Source: Neorhizobium huautlense (GTDB lineage: Bacteria > Pseudomonadota > Alphaproteobacteria > Rhizobiales > Rhizobiaceae). From it: DNA of 64,000 bases. Shown here piece after piece: positions 29,750-37,952 of the stretch. The notes below the pieces were generated by a model that saw nothing but the letters and a program-made list of their open reading frames with translations, ran no database searches and was not told the DNA's origin. Both the position numbers and the translations under genes were made by a program. Location of the stretch: NCBI RefSeq assembly GCF_030811685.1, contig NZ_JAUSRF010000002.1, positions 372,001 to 436,000 on the forward strand, given 5' to 3'. Each line of letters starts with the position of its first letter. Position 1 is the stretch's first letter.

Positions 29750-29818
29750 AAATATGACAGGCTTTCCGGGGCGCATGCTTTCATCAACAGAAGGGGTGTT
29801 CAAGCGGAAATATGACAG
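29750..29818 (-). promoter_or_regulatory. Repeated CTGTCATATTT upstream of the nucleotidase gene
   Basis: The 11-mer AAATATGACAG occurs at 29750-29760 and 29808-29818. On the minus strand this reads CTGTCATATTT, 58 bases apart and 59 and 117 bases before the nucleotidase ATG. CTGTCAT is the half-site of the Pho box, but a standard Pho box needs two half-sites 11 bases apart, which is not seen. Regulation by phosphate is only a suggestion. Confidence 0.35.
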
Positions 29819-29903
29819 TGGTGCGGGATGTCCACGGTGCACGCAAAAGCAAGGCAGGCCAGGTGATACGAAGCGCTTGCCGAGGGTCAAAAAGAGTGAG
29901 TGA

Positions 29904-31025
29904 TCAGACAGCCTGACCACCCTCATAACTCCGGTTTGCCGCATTCTGGATCATGGCGATTGCGATCGGCGGCACGCAAAATGTCCAGAAGGCCAGCCAG
30001 CCGATCGACAGGGGACGTTTCTGCCCCTTGTCCGTCGCGCGGTCGTTGAGCAGTTCACCTAAAGTCATGATGAGCACCGGCAGGCCGAGCGGGACGAGGA
30101 GGGCGATGAACATGGCCGGCAGCGGTGTGACAAGGCGTTGCGAGGCTTGAGCGCCGGCGAGTTCGCCATGGATGCGATAGACCCAGTAGAGAAGATAGAT
30201 CACGACCGCGAAGCTGGTCACCAGCAGCGCCAGCGAGAAGAGTAATGCGGCGGCGGATGGTTCGTTCGACATGAACATGTTCAGACCGAAAATCCCGGAG
30301 CCGACGACAAGTGCCAGCCAGAGGATAGCGCCGACCATCAGGATGACCGCGACTAGCAGGGGGGATCGTTTTCGCGGTGCAAGCGGCTGATGGCGTGGGC
30401 GCGGAGCATCATCGAAGGCGATGTTCTTGGCTGGCAGGATCAGTGCCATGGCGATGATCACGCAGGCGAGCATCACCGCGATGACCGATATCGCTCCAAG
30501 GATTTCAAGAAGAATGGATGAGAAAATCGGGCCGATGAAGGAGGCGAGCAGGGCCGCCGACAACAGCACCAGGGCACCGGCGAAGTCGATCTTGCCGGGG
30601 CGCCCGCCAAGGAGAAAAACGGCCGTTGCGAGCGGGAAAAGCGCTGCCACCGTGCCCATGCACATCCCCAGCAGGGGGAGGAACAATGGCGCGCCCCACA
30701 GGGACGGCATGAGCATGAAGGCGGCAAGGACGATGGCGCAGATCGTCATGGGCCAGATGAGGGCAGCCTTGCCGGACCTGCCTGCCACGACGAAGGCGAG
30801 GATTGCTGCGCTGAACCAGCCGGCGCCGAAACCCAAATAATACAGGCCGACATGTGTATAACTGATGCCGGCCGTGGATGCGATTGCCGGCATGATGATG
30901 CTGAAACTCTGTGTGCCGAAAGCCACCAGCAGCCAGGCCAGAAACAGCGCCCAATAACGGTAGGTGCAGAGAAAATCGGCCAGCGTCCATTGCGGCTGGG
31001 CGGATGTGTGGCTGGTGGTCGTCAT
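29904..31025 (-). CDS. MFS-like multipass membrane protein with unusual C-terminal half
   Basis: This 373-residue protein has about ten transmembrane segments. The first six resemble the N-terminal half of a major-facilitator transporter (YWALFLAWLLVAFGTQSF, then GLYYLGFGAGWFSAAIL). The C-terminal part instead has four helices with YLLYWVYRIHGELAGAQ and a late GELLNDRATDKGQ, closer to small DUF4328/DUF4234-type membrane domains than to an MFS half. No transport motif such as GxLaDrxGrr was seen. The ATG at 31025 is chosen over one at 31079. It stands alone. Confidence 0.7.
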   Translation of the reverse strand: MTTTSHTSAQPQWTLADFLCTYRYWALFLAWLLVAFGTQSFSIIMPAIASTAGISYTHVGLYYLGFGAGWFSAAILAFVVAGRSGKAALIWPMTICAIVLAAFMLMPSLWGAPLFLPLLGMCMGTVAALFPLATAVFLLGGRPGKIDFAGALVLLSAALLASFIGPIFSSILLEILGAISVIAVMLACVIIAMALILPAKNIAFDDAPRPRHQPLAPRKRSPLLVAVILMVGAILWLALVVGSGIFGLNMFMSNEPSAAALLFSLALLVTSFAVVIYLLYWVYRIHGELAGAQASQRLVTPLPAMFIALLVPLGLPVLIMTLGELLNDRATDKGQKRPLSIGWLAFWTFCVPPIAIAMIQNAANRSYEGGQAV

Positions 31026-31157
31026 GGTTTTCCCCGTCTTGGTCACGGCGGAATATGGCAGCGGACAAAGAGGCGGCAATGCGCCGGTCGGCCGTTTCGC
31101 CTGCCGGGTGTGAAATAAGGTATTTTTCCGGTCTGCAATGCAGGTGAGGCTGGAAAA

Positions 31158-31196
31158 GAAAAAACCGCCCGCGACATTCGTGTCGCAAGCGGTTTT
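31158..31196. terminator. Terminator of the Omp10-like gene
   Basis: AAAACCGC..GCGACA, loop TTCG, TGTCGC..GCGGTTTT (31161-31196) is a strong stem with a two-base internal loop. On the minus strand it is followed by a T run, 38 bases past the lipoprotein stop. Confidence 0.85.
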
Positions 31197-31233
31197 CCGT
31201 GATTGTCGTTGCCGGGTATACCCGGCCGAAAGC

Positions 31234-31596
31234 TTAGCTGCGGCGCGTCAACGAGAACTGCGAGCCGCTGTCGGCGGTGCAGTTGAGCTGGTTCAGGTTG
31301 ACGAGAGCGCAGTTGACCTTGGACTGCGTCTTGCGCACCAGCGAGGTCATGTTGATCTCGACCAGCGTCGGCGACAGGGTGACGTAATTGCCCGATGCCA
31401 AAAGCGCGTTGTTGTCTGTCGAGCGGGTGTTGAACGTGCCGCCCTGGAAGGTGGAGATGATGCCGTTCGGATCCGACCAGGTGCCTTCGACGCCCTGCGG
31501 TTGCGGGGCGGCTGCCATCTGGCGCGGCGGGGGAGAGGATACGCAGGCGCTCAAGGTGGCAAGGGCAACCAGCGCCAGGCTCAGTTTCAGCTTCAT
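31234..31596 (-). CDS. Omp10-like outer-membrane lipoprotein
   Basis: This 120-residue lipoprotein has a type II signal peptide ([17 protein letters not shown], lipobox LSAC with Cys near residue 19), a Pro/Gln-rich stretch, then a small beta domain beginning [18 protein letters not shown]. Two later cysteines ([13 protein letters not shown]) could form a disulfide. Size and layout match Omp10 of Brucella and rhizobial relatives, which are outer-membrane lipoproteins of unclear function. The ATG at 31596 starts the signal peptide; the longer frame upstream is not signal-like. Confidence 0.85.
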   Translation of the reverse strand: MKLKLSLALVALATLSACVSSPPPRQMAAAPQPQGVEGTWSDPNGIISTFQGGTFNTRSTDNNALLASGNYVTLSPTLVEINMTSLVRKTQSKVNCALVNLNQLNCTADSGSQFSLTRRS

Positions 31597-31701
31597 TCTC
31601 TTAATCTCCGCAAATCGGCTCGCTGCCGGAACCATGCTGTCAAACCCTATGTAACGCAAGCGCTTGGCTTTGAAAGGCCGGTTTACCAATTCTTCAACAT
31701 G

Positions 31702-31727
31702 AAAAACGCCCGCACGATGGCGGGCGT
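31702..31727 (-). terminator. Terminator of homospermidine synthase gene
   Basis: ACGCCCGC (31706-31713) pairs with GCGGGCGT (31720-31727). On the minus strand the stem is followed by TTTTT (31702-31706), 26 bases past the hss stop. Confidence 0.88.
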
Positions 31728-31752
31728 TTGACGAATTCCATGTCCAGCCCGC

Positions 31753-33201
31753 TCAGCGCACCAGCACGTTCTTGAACTGCCAGGGATCCTTCTCGTCGAT
31801 ATCTTCCGGGAACAGGCCCGGGCGGCCTTCGAGCGGGGTCCAGTCGGTGTAATGACCTTCGACCGGGCCGAGGTAAGGCATCTGCACTTCCAGGCAACGC
31901 TTGTAATCGACCTCGTCGGCCTCGACGATGCCGGCCTTCGGGTTTTCCAGCGCCCAGACCATGCCGGCGAGAACCGCCGAGGTCACCTGCAGGCCGGTGG
32001 CGTTCTGATAAGGCGCGATGCGGCGGGTTTCTTCCAGCGACAGGCGCGAACCGTACCAGTAGGCGTTCTTTTCATGGCCGTAGATGAGCACGCCGAGTTC
32101 ATCGACGCCATCCTCAAGCTCGTCCTCGTTCAGGACGTGCAGGACGGGCTGCTGCTTGCCGCCATTGCCGAACATTTCGTGCAGCGACAGAACCGCATCA
32201 TTGGCCGGGTGGTAGGCGTAATGGCAGGTCGGGCGATAGACGACTTCGCCGTCCTTCTCGACCGTGTAATAGTCGGCAATCGAGATCGACTCGTTATGGG
32301 TGACGAGGAAACCGTATTGCGGGCCCGGTGTCGGGCACCAGGTGCGCACGCGGGTGTTGGCGCCCGGCTGATCCAGATAGATCGCCGCCTTGCAGCCCTT
32401 CTTGTGCTTCTTGGCGTTTTTCGGCATCCAGTTTTCGTGGGTGCCCCAGCCGAGTTCCGACGGCTGCAGGCCTTCCGAAATGAAGCCTTCGACCGACCAT
32501 GTATTCCAGAACACGTTGAGCGGTTTTGGGTGCTTGGTGCGCTGGGTGTCGCGTTCGGCAATGTGAACGCCCTTGACGCCGAGCTTCTTCATCAGCTTGG
32601 CCCAGCCTTCGCGGTCATGCTGATCCGGCTCTTCGAACTTTACGCCGGTGTCATTGGCAAGGTTGACCAGCGCCTGCTTGACGAACCACGAGACCATGCC
32701 CGGGTTTGCGCCGCAGGTGGAAACGGCGGTGGTGCCGCCCGGGTTCTTGGCCTTTTCCTTGCGCAGCGTTTCGCGCAGCGCATAGTTGGTGCGCTCGGAA
32801 TTTTTCATGTTGGTGTCGAAATAGAAGCCGAGCCATGGCTCGACAACCGTATCGATGTAAAGCACGTCGAGCTTGCGGCACATCTTCATCAGGTCGACCG
32901 AGCCGGTATCGACCGACAGGTTGACGCAGAAACCCTGACCTTCGCCTTCGGTCAGAAGCGGCTTCAGGAGTTCCTTGTAGTTTTCCTTGGTGACGTGTTC
33001 CTTGATGTGGCGCACGCCATGCTTTGCAAGGATTTCCATGTCGGCGGGTTCTTCGCGCGGGTCGATGACCACCATCCGGCTCTTGTCGAACTTGAAGTGG
33101 CGTTCGATCAGCGGCAGCGTGCCGCGTCCGATCGAACCAAAGCCGATCATCACGATCGGGCCGGTGATTTCGGCATAAACCGGGTAGTTCTGGTCAGACA
33201 T
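31753..33201 (-). CDS. hss: Homospermidine synthase
   Basis: This 482-residue NAD-dependent enzyme makes homospermidine from two putrescines, a major polyamine of rhizobia. The N-terminal Rossmann motif is IVMIGFGSIGRGTLPLIERH, followed by MVVIDPREEP. The middle TVVEPWLGFYFD and GANPGMVSWFVKQAL are characteristic of the saccharopine-dehydrogenase-like Hss family. The ATG at 33201 is chosen, with GGGAG upstream; the frame runs to 33258. Monocistronic, with its own terminator. Confidence 0.95.
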   Translation of the reverse strand: MSDQNYPVYAEITGPIVMIGFGSIGRGTLPLIERHFKFDKSRMVVIDPREEPADMEILAKHGVRHIKEHVTKENYKELLKPLLTEGEGQGFCVNLSVDTGSVDLMKMCRKLDVLYIDTVVEPWLGFYFDTNMKNSERTNYALRETLRKEKAKNPGGTTAVSTCGANPGMVSWFVKQALVNLANDTGVKFEEPDQHDREGWAKLMKKLGVKGVHIAERDTQRTKHPKPLNVFWNTWSVEGFISEGLQPSELGWGTHENWMPKNAKKHKKGCKAAIYLDQPGANTRVRTWCPTPGPQYGFLVTHNESISIADYYTVEKDGEVVYRPTCHYAYHPANDAVLSLHEMFGNGGKQQPVLHVLNEDELEDGVDELGVLIYGHEKNAYWYGSRLSLEETRRIAPYQNATGLQVTSAVLAGMVWALENPKAGIVEADEVDYKRCLEVQMPYLGPVEGHYTDWTPLEGRPGLFPEDIDEKDPWQFKNVLVR

Positions 33202-33368
33202 GTCATGCTCCCTAACGATCGACTGCCGTTGTTTCGCCGCAGCCAGGCTTTCACGCATAATGGGCCAATGTGACGGATATTGTGACGCGTGTTTTTGGTG
33301 CGTGCGCTAGATCATATTTCATCGTCACAATAAAGCGTTTGTTCCATCTCCAAGGCCCATTCAAGACA

Positions 33369-34298
33369 CTATTCTGCAAGCGTTTTTTGCGGTTCGGCAA
33401 AGGCCGGTTGCGATTGCCGCAGAAGCGCCAGCAGTTCCGCCCGTTTACGGCTCACACCCTTATATTCGGCTTCGTCGATCGAAAGCCTTTCCAACTGATC
33501 TGCCATGCCGACGGCAAGGTTTTGCGCGTCCGGCTGGGTAAGGATGGCGGCCATCGGATCGAGATAAATGCGGATGGTGAAGAGGATATCGCCCGTCATT
33601 GGCAGCTTGGTCAGCGTCTGGCGTTCGACACGGATCACCGAATTTTCCGGCGGGGTCGCGCGTACCACATCCGCCGGAAGCGACACCGGGTGGTAAAGCG
33701 CGTGGCGCCAGTTGATCGACCAGTTCATCCGCTTGACCGGATTGCCGGGCTGCAACCGGTCGAACATGCGGTTGATCAGTTCGGCATTGCGGCTTCCACC
33801 TTCAAAACCGGGAACCGGCGCATGCACCTCGTCCATCACCTTGCCGAATTTCTCCGACAATTTCCAGGATGAGGGAAAGGCGAGAAAGGCGGCGGCGATA
33901 CGCCAGCCGTTTTCCCCCCGGCGCATGATCACCAGATCGTCCTGCACCAGAAGACCGGCACGGTGGAGGGGCAGCATGGTCTCGTCGGCCAGATCGACCG
34001 TCTGCCCGGCCATGTGAATGCGGTCACCCTCGCGGCGATAGATTTCGGGGTGCCGGGTGGGGAGATAGTTTGCCAGCCGTTCCAGCACTTCGCGTTGAGC
34101 GTCTTCCGTGTCCGCTTCTGCCTGCAAAACCTTTTCGCCATGTTCGGCCACCAGACGACGCTTTTCGGCCAGCTCGAAAGCGAGGTTTTCATCCGGCTCG
34201 AACCAGCGTTCGGGGTCGAGCGGCGACAGGCCGATGGTGAAAAGCGGCGATGAACCGTCATAAGGCGTGTAGGTCGGTGGCGTTTGGGCAGGTGTCAT
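33369..34298 (-). CDS. DUF3445 / heme-dependent oxidative N-demethylase-like protein
   Basis: This 309-residue soluble protein matches the DUF3445 family, one member of which is the alpha subunit of a heme-dependent dimethylamine demethylase. Visible signatures are the start PPYTPYDGSSPLFTIGLSPLD-like region (TYTPYDGSSPLFTIG), DDLVIMRRGENGWRIAAAFLAFPSSW, the HAPVPGF segment and NWSINWRHALYHP with conserved histidines. No partner oxidoreductase genes lie nearby, so it is a solitary member of unknown substrate. The ATG at 34298 is preferred over 34334 on protein layout. Confidence 0.85.
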   Translation of the reverse strand: MTPAQTPPTYTPYDGSSPLFTIGLSPLDPERWFEPDENLAFELAEKRRLVAEHGEKVLQAEADTEDAQREVLERLANYLPTRHPEIYRREGDRIHMAGQTVDLADETMLPLHRAGLLVQDDLVIMRRGENGWRIAAAFLAFPSSWKLSEKFGKVMDEVHAPVPGFEGGSRNAELINRMFDRLQPGNPVKRMNWSINWRHALYHPVSLPADVVRATPPENSVIRVERQTLTKLPMTGDILFTIRIYLDPMAAILTQPDAQNLAVGMADQLERLSIDEAEYKGVSRKRAELLALLRQSQPAFAEPQKTLAE

Positions 34299-34398
34299 GA
34301 GGCGCAGGCTGGCTGTGTGCCGGTCGCTTGTCAATGTCCGGTTGCCTGCATGGAAATATACCCTTCGCCCTTGGAACCTCGAAGCCGCGCCCTAGAAC

Positions 34399-35628
34399 GT
34401 GGAAAAGCGGGTTATCGGGCATGGACATGACGGCGTATCTGCCGGGGCGGTTTTGATGGTTTTTGCACAAGCGGGCAGGGTGATTGCTGCCGTGAAGGAC
34501 AATGCGGGTCTGCCGCGCTGGGCGTTGTGGCTGGCCTTCTGGCTGGTGCTTTTCCTCGGCTGCGGCATGGCGGCGGCGCTGGCGGATGAGGAGAGGAAGG
34601 CTTGCGATCTGGAGGGGTTGAAACGCTATCCGATGTCGTTTGCGATTGCGCAGCACGCCATTCCAATCGGTTTGCCGGATATTTTTTTCAGGGATCGCGA
34701 AGTGACACCAACTCCCGACGAGTTCACGTTTGAGTATGTGAAAAGCGAGGAAGCTGCGGTCAAACGACGACAGGCACTCACGCGTGGCTTGGCAACCTTT
34801 CCAGAAATTCAAAGGCCGATCCTCATGCTGGTGGCAGGCAGCCAATGGACCAGTAAGCCGGGCGGTTTGAAGGCCTTCTTTGTTTCGAGAAACAGCATTC
34901 ATGTGGATGAACTACTGGCTGTTCTCGATGCTGAAGGCCTGAACCAGCATGCCGCGCTACTGCGAGAAGGAAAAGCATATTTCGGCCCAGATTACGGTAC
35001 CGAATTGCAGCGCTACAGGCGCTGGAACAGAGGGAAAGGCGATCTCGACAAAGACTTCGAACGCTATTTCAAGGAACTTGACGCCCGCTTCCGGCAGTTG
35101 CCTCGTCTCCTCGACGAAGCTGTCAAACGCATCGAAGCCTCACCGGAGCTGACAGCCATTTACGAACCGATCCGCGCGAACATGCCGGAGGAAACCCGTT
35201 TTCGCCGTCTGTCTGGTGGCATTTTTGCCTGTGTCGATCCCTATGACGACGTCGACGCAGTGCTTTCGCGTCTCGTCGCCCTGCCAAAGCCCTATTCGCA
35301 GATCATGGTCGTCAAGTATTTTCAGGACGAGATGTTGAACGGTTCGGTGCATCAGGCCTTTTTTAATTCATCCGGCAATTTTATGCCGCAGGTGGAGGCG
35401 GCATTGACCGGCTGGGGACTGACAAAACACGCCGAGGCAGTGCGCAAGGGGATTGCCATGTTCCCGACGCCCTATCCTCGGGATATCGAAGAGAGGCGCA
35501 ATTTTATGGCGACCAAGGGCGAGGATTTCGATGCCGCGCTTTATGAACTGACGGGTCCCGTTGATGACGGGGCCATGTCCGAGGCGATGATCCGCATCGC
35601 CCGCGAAAACGATATTCTTCCCAAGTGA
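34399..35628 (+). CDS. Membrane-anchored or exported protein with two tandem DUF4375/DMP19-like units
   Basis: This 409-residue protein has an N-terminal hydrophobic segment (about 41-62, WALWLAFWLVLFLGCGMAAALA) that could be a signal peptide or anchor. The region 298-355 (YSQIMVVKYFQDEMLNGSVH, then QAFFNSSGNFMPQVEAAL) resembles DMP19/DUF4375 domains. Residues 138-195 look like a second, divergent copy 160 residues earlier: LKAFFVSRNSIHVDELLAVL aligns with HQAFFNSSGNFMPQVEAAL, and LNQHAALLREGKAYF with LTKHAEAVRKGIAMF. Characterised DMP19 is a cytoplasmic DNA mimic; an exported double copy is unusual. It is first in a two-gene run with the gene at 35644. Confidence 0.7.
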   Translation: MEKRVIGHGHDGVSAGAVLMVFAQAGRVIAAVKDNAGLPRWALWLAFWLVLFLGCGMAAALADEERKACDLEGLKRYPMSFAIAQHAIPIGLPDIFFRDREVTPTPDEFTFEYVKSEEAAVKRRQALTRGLATFPEIQRPILMLVAGSQWTSKPGGLKAFFVSRNSIHVDELLAVLDAEGLNQHAALLREGKAYFGPDYGTELQRYRRWNRGKGDLDKDFERYFKELDARFRQLPRLLDEAVKRIEASPELTAIYEPIRANMPEETRFRRLSGGIFACVDPYDDVDAVLSRLVALPKPYSQIMVVKYFQDEMLNGSVHQAFFNSSGNFMPQVEAALTGWGLTKHAEAVRKGIAMFPTPYPRDIEERRNFMATKGEDFDAALYELTGPVDDGAMSEAMIRIARENDILPK

Positions 35629-35643
35629 TGCAAGGCAACGATA

Positions 35644-36876
35644 GTGAATGAAGCAGACAACGCCTCTTCGGCGCTGATCGCCTATGGCAGTTATGCGCCG
35701 GGTGGTGAAAACCATGCCAGGCTGGCGTTTTTTGCGGGTGAGTGGCGCAAGGGCTTTGTTCTCGGCACCCGCCATACATCCAATGACGATATAGGGCCGG
35801 GAGAAGACCTGATCGACGCCTGGGTGCTGGAATTTCCGCGTCCGCAGGCGGATGGGGATTCGCCGGAATACCAGGCATGGGCGCGCCGGCTTGCCGATCT
35901 CTGGAGCGGGTTGGACCAGGTCATGGGCGCGAAAATGGTTCGTGACAGCCGCCCGTGGTGGCCGGAGGGGACCGAGATCGTTGTCGGTGCTGTGGGCATG
36001 AAGGTCGCCACCATCTATCTGCCGCTCCATCGTTTTGCAGATCGGCCGGAACCCGCCCCCCAGCCGCAACCGGAGCCGCCTGAAGAGCCGGCAGCAGAGG
36101 TGGTCTCTGAGCCCGAGCCGGTGGCCGAGGCTGCTTCGGAAGAGGCATACGATCTCGCAACGCTCTGGCGGCAGACTTTTACGGGCGAGAATGAAAACGA
36201 TCACAGCCAATTCATTACGTTGATCCAGGAAACGCAGCCCGACCAGTTTGCCGCCCTGTTCGCTGACCTTCCGGATAATGGCAGGTTTGTCGAGAGGCTG
36301 AAGCGGCTGTTCTCCGATCATCTGCCGCCCAAACAATCCATACAGGCATCGGACGACGCAAACGCAGGTTTTCATGTCCACCCGCTGGTTCGCAACGCCC
36401 GTCCATTGGATGTTCTCGTTGAACTTGCGCGACGCGACATCGCACAGCGCGCCGGTTTTCTGCGCGCACGCGGCAAGGCGAACCATGCCGAAGCGCTTGA
36501 AAACCTGACATTCGTGACTGGCAAGCCGGAACATCCCGAATGGGAGGATGCCGGCGATGCGCTGGACGCCTTTGCCGACGAGGTCCGTTATTCGGGTCCC
36601 AAACGACCAAGCTGGCATTACTGCCTCAAGGAAGCCTGTCACGGCATTGCCGCCGATTACGTGCTGCAGGACTGGCTGATGCTGTTTCTGCTGCAGCCCG
36701 ATCTGCCGGAGCCCAAACCGAGGCCGCGGACCGGACTGATTTCCCGGCTTGGCCTGCGTCGTGAATCGCCGACGCTCGATCTGGAACCGGCCTATTCCTT
36801 ATGGAAGGCGGGCGGGCGGTACGAGATCGATGGCAAAAAATGCTGTGTTTACGAGGTCGAGCGGCGCGAGGGGTGA
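35644..36876 (+). CDS. Hypothetical protein with Pro/Glu linker
   Basis: This 410-residue soluble protein is not recognised. Residues 1-130 form a compact domain (LIAYGSYAPGGENHARLAFFAGEW-like start, with TEIVVGAVGMKVATIYL at its end). A Pro/Glu/Ala-rich linker (about 133-162) joins a mostly helical second domain (163-400) containing LVELARRDIAQRAGFLRARG and HYCLKEACHGIAADYVLQDW. It starts with GTG 15 bases after the previous stop, so the two are probably cotranscribed. Function cannot be inferred. Confidence 0.7.
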   Translation: MNEADNASSALIAYGSYAPGGENHARLAFFAGEWRKGFVLGTRHTSNDDIGPGEDLIDAWVLEFPRPQADGDSPEYQAWARRLADLWSGLDQVMGAKMVRDSRPWWPEGTEIVVGAVGMKVATIYLPLHRFADRPEPAPQPQPEPPEEPAAEVVSEPEPVAEAASEEAYDLATLWRQTFTGENENDHSQFITLIQETQPDQFAALFADLPDNGRFVERLKRLFSDHLPPKQSIQASDDANAGFHVHPLVRNARPLDVLVELARRDIAQRAGFLRARGKANHAEALENLTFVTGKPEHPEWEDAGDALDAFADEVRYSGPKRPSWHYCLKEACHGIAADYVLQDWLMLFLLQPDLPEPKPRPRTGLISRLGLRRESPTLDLEPAYSLWKAGGRYEIDGKKCCVYEVERREG

Positions 36877-36924
36877 CGGGCGGTTAGGGGCGCTGCGGAT
36901 TATGTGAAATGCAGCGCAGCGCTA

Positions 36925-37335
36925 TCAGCCCGCTGCCATGATCCATTGATCTTCGTTTTCCAGATGAACCCTAATTTTAGCGATGGCATTCGGGTCGGAG
37001 ATAGCCGCGAACTCCTGGCCCGTGAAGCCGAGGAAAAAAGCCACGAAACGCGGGTTATACATCTGATCAGCACCCACACCGTGCATCATGTCCCACAGGT
37101 CGTCTGCCGTCACTTTCGGCAGGACATCGGCAACCTGAACGCCGAGAATATAAAAATCCTCGCTTTGGGAGAGGAAATCACTGTTATCCGCAGCGAGGAT
37201 TTTCTCGCGCACTGCGCCGATAAAAAAGTCCTGCTCGGAAGATGCTTTCTGGAAACGGGTTCTGAGACGAGCCCTTTGCGAGCGAGTCAGCCTGAGGCCA
37301 CGGCCGAAATAAAGCTCGCTCTGAAGGTCAGGCAT
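36925..37335 (-). CDS. Hypothetical protein, second gene of an unknown pair
   Basis: This 136-residue soluble, mostly helical protein has no recognised domain. Its start MPDLQSELYFGRGLRLTRSQ and the acidic middle (DNSDFLSQSEDFYILGVQ) are without close memory matches. It begins three bases after the stop of the 37339-37881 gene, so translation is probably coupled. Base composition (about 50% G+C) is lower than in the flanking core genes, suggesting acquisition. An immunity-type or accessory role next to its partner is possible but unproven. Confidence 0.65.
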   Translation of the reverse strand: MPDLQSELYFGRGLRLTRSQRARLRTRFQKASSEQDFFIGAVREKILAADNSDFLSQSEDFYILGVQVADVLPKVTADDLWDMMHGVGADQMYNPRFVAFFLGFTGQEFAAISDPNAIAKIRVHLENEDQWIMAAG

Positions 37336-37338
37336 AAG

Positions 37339-37881
37339 TCAGGTCCTTAGCTGATTGAAATCGACTATGACGTCGAGTCCGTATTCACGCAACAGAAACG
37401 CGGCATTCTCAAGATGCTGTTCGCAGCGGTCAAGGCCAAGACCATATCTGCCGGAGAGATTGTTGATCTCCCACACATAGTCGTCGGGCAGATACACCAC
37501 TTCGCCGCCTATGCGTCCGAGCTTGTCACTGTCGAGCAATGCGGGGTGGCCAAGTTTGTTCCATCCATCCTGCAGCAATGTAGCCTTCAGCTGGTTAATG
37601 AACGGTATTCGTCGCTCGTCCTGGTTGATGTCGAATGCTTCCTCAATGGCAATCCTAAGAGTGCCCTCTTTGTCAATGATCCAGAGTAACGTGGTGCTTT
37701 CCGACAAAAATGCCGAAGCGTTGCAACCTCGCTGAACGGCCAGCATGAAAGCCAGAGAGCCTGCCGATAATGCCTCGCCGCCGATCAGTGTCAGTGATTG
37801 TGGCGGAAGAATTGATTCTCCGGGTCGAAGCCCATGCGCTTGCGGAGGCACGGCGGCGCCAAACAATTCGTCAAGTTCCAT
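37339..37881 (-). CDS. Hypothetical protein with NNxSGRY motif, first gene of an unknown pair
   Basis: This 180-residue soluble protein is of unknown function. Its C-terminal third reads GEVVYLPDDYVWEINNLSGR followed by YG and a helix ending in REYGLDV. An I-N-N-x-S-G-[HR]-Y block before a helix is a pattern I associate with small domains in polymorphic-toxin and effector loci, but I cannot name the family. The ATG at 37881 is chosen; the frame extends to 37911. It is low in G+C and paired with the 36925 gene. Confidence 0.62.
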   Translation of the reverse strand: MELDELFGAAVPPQAHGLRPGESILPPQSLTLIGGEALSAGSLAFMLAVQRGCNASAFLSESTTLLWIIDKEGTLRIAIEEAFDINQDERRIPFINQLKATLLQDGWNKLGHPALLDSDKLGRIGGEVVYLPDDYVWEINNLSGRYGLGLDRCEQHLENAAFLLREYGLDVIVDFNQLRT

Positions 37882-37952
37882 AGAATCCCCCAGTCGATTG
37901 AAGAAATACAACTCAAGGGTGATTTTGTGTCAAGGTTGGCCCTGTAGTCTTG

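Noticed and set aside
27787..29751. 654-codon plus-strand frame opposite the 5'-nucleotidase
   Set aside because: Antisense shadow of a gene with complete metallophosphoesterase motifs.
31138..31731. 197-codon plus-strand frame opposite the Omp10-like gene
   Set aside because: It crosses two terminators and is antisense to a lipoprotein with a clear lipobox.
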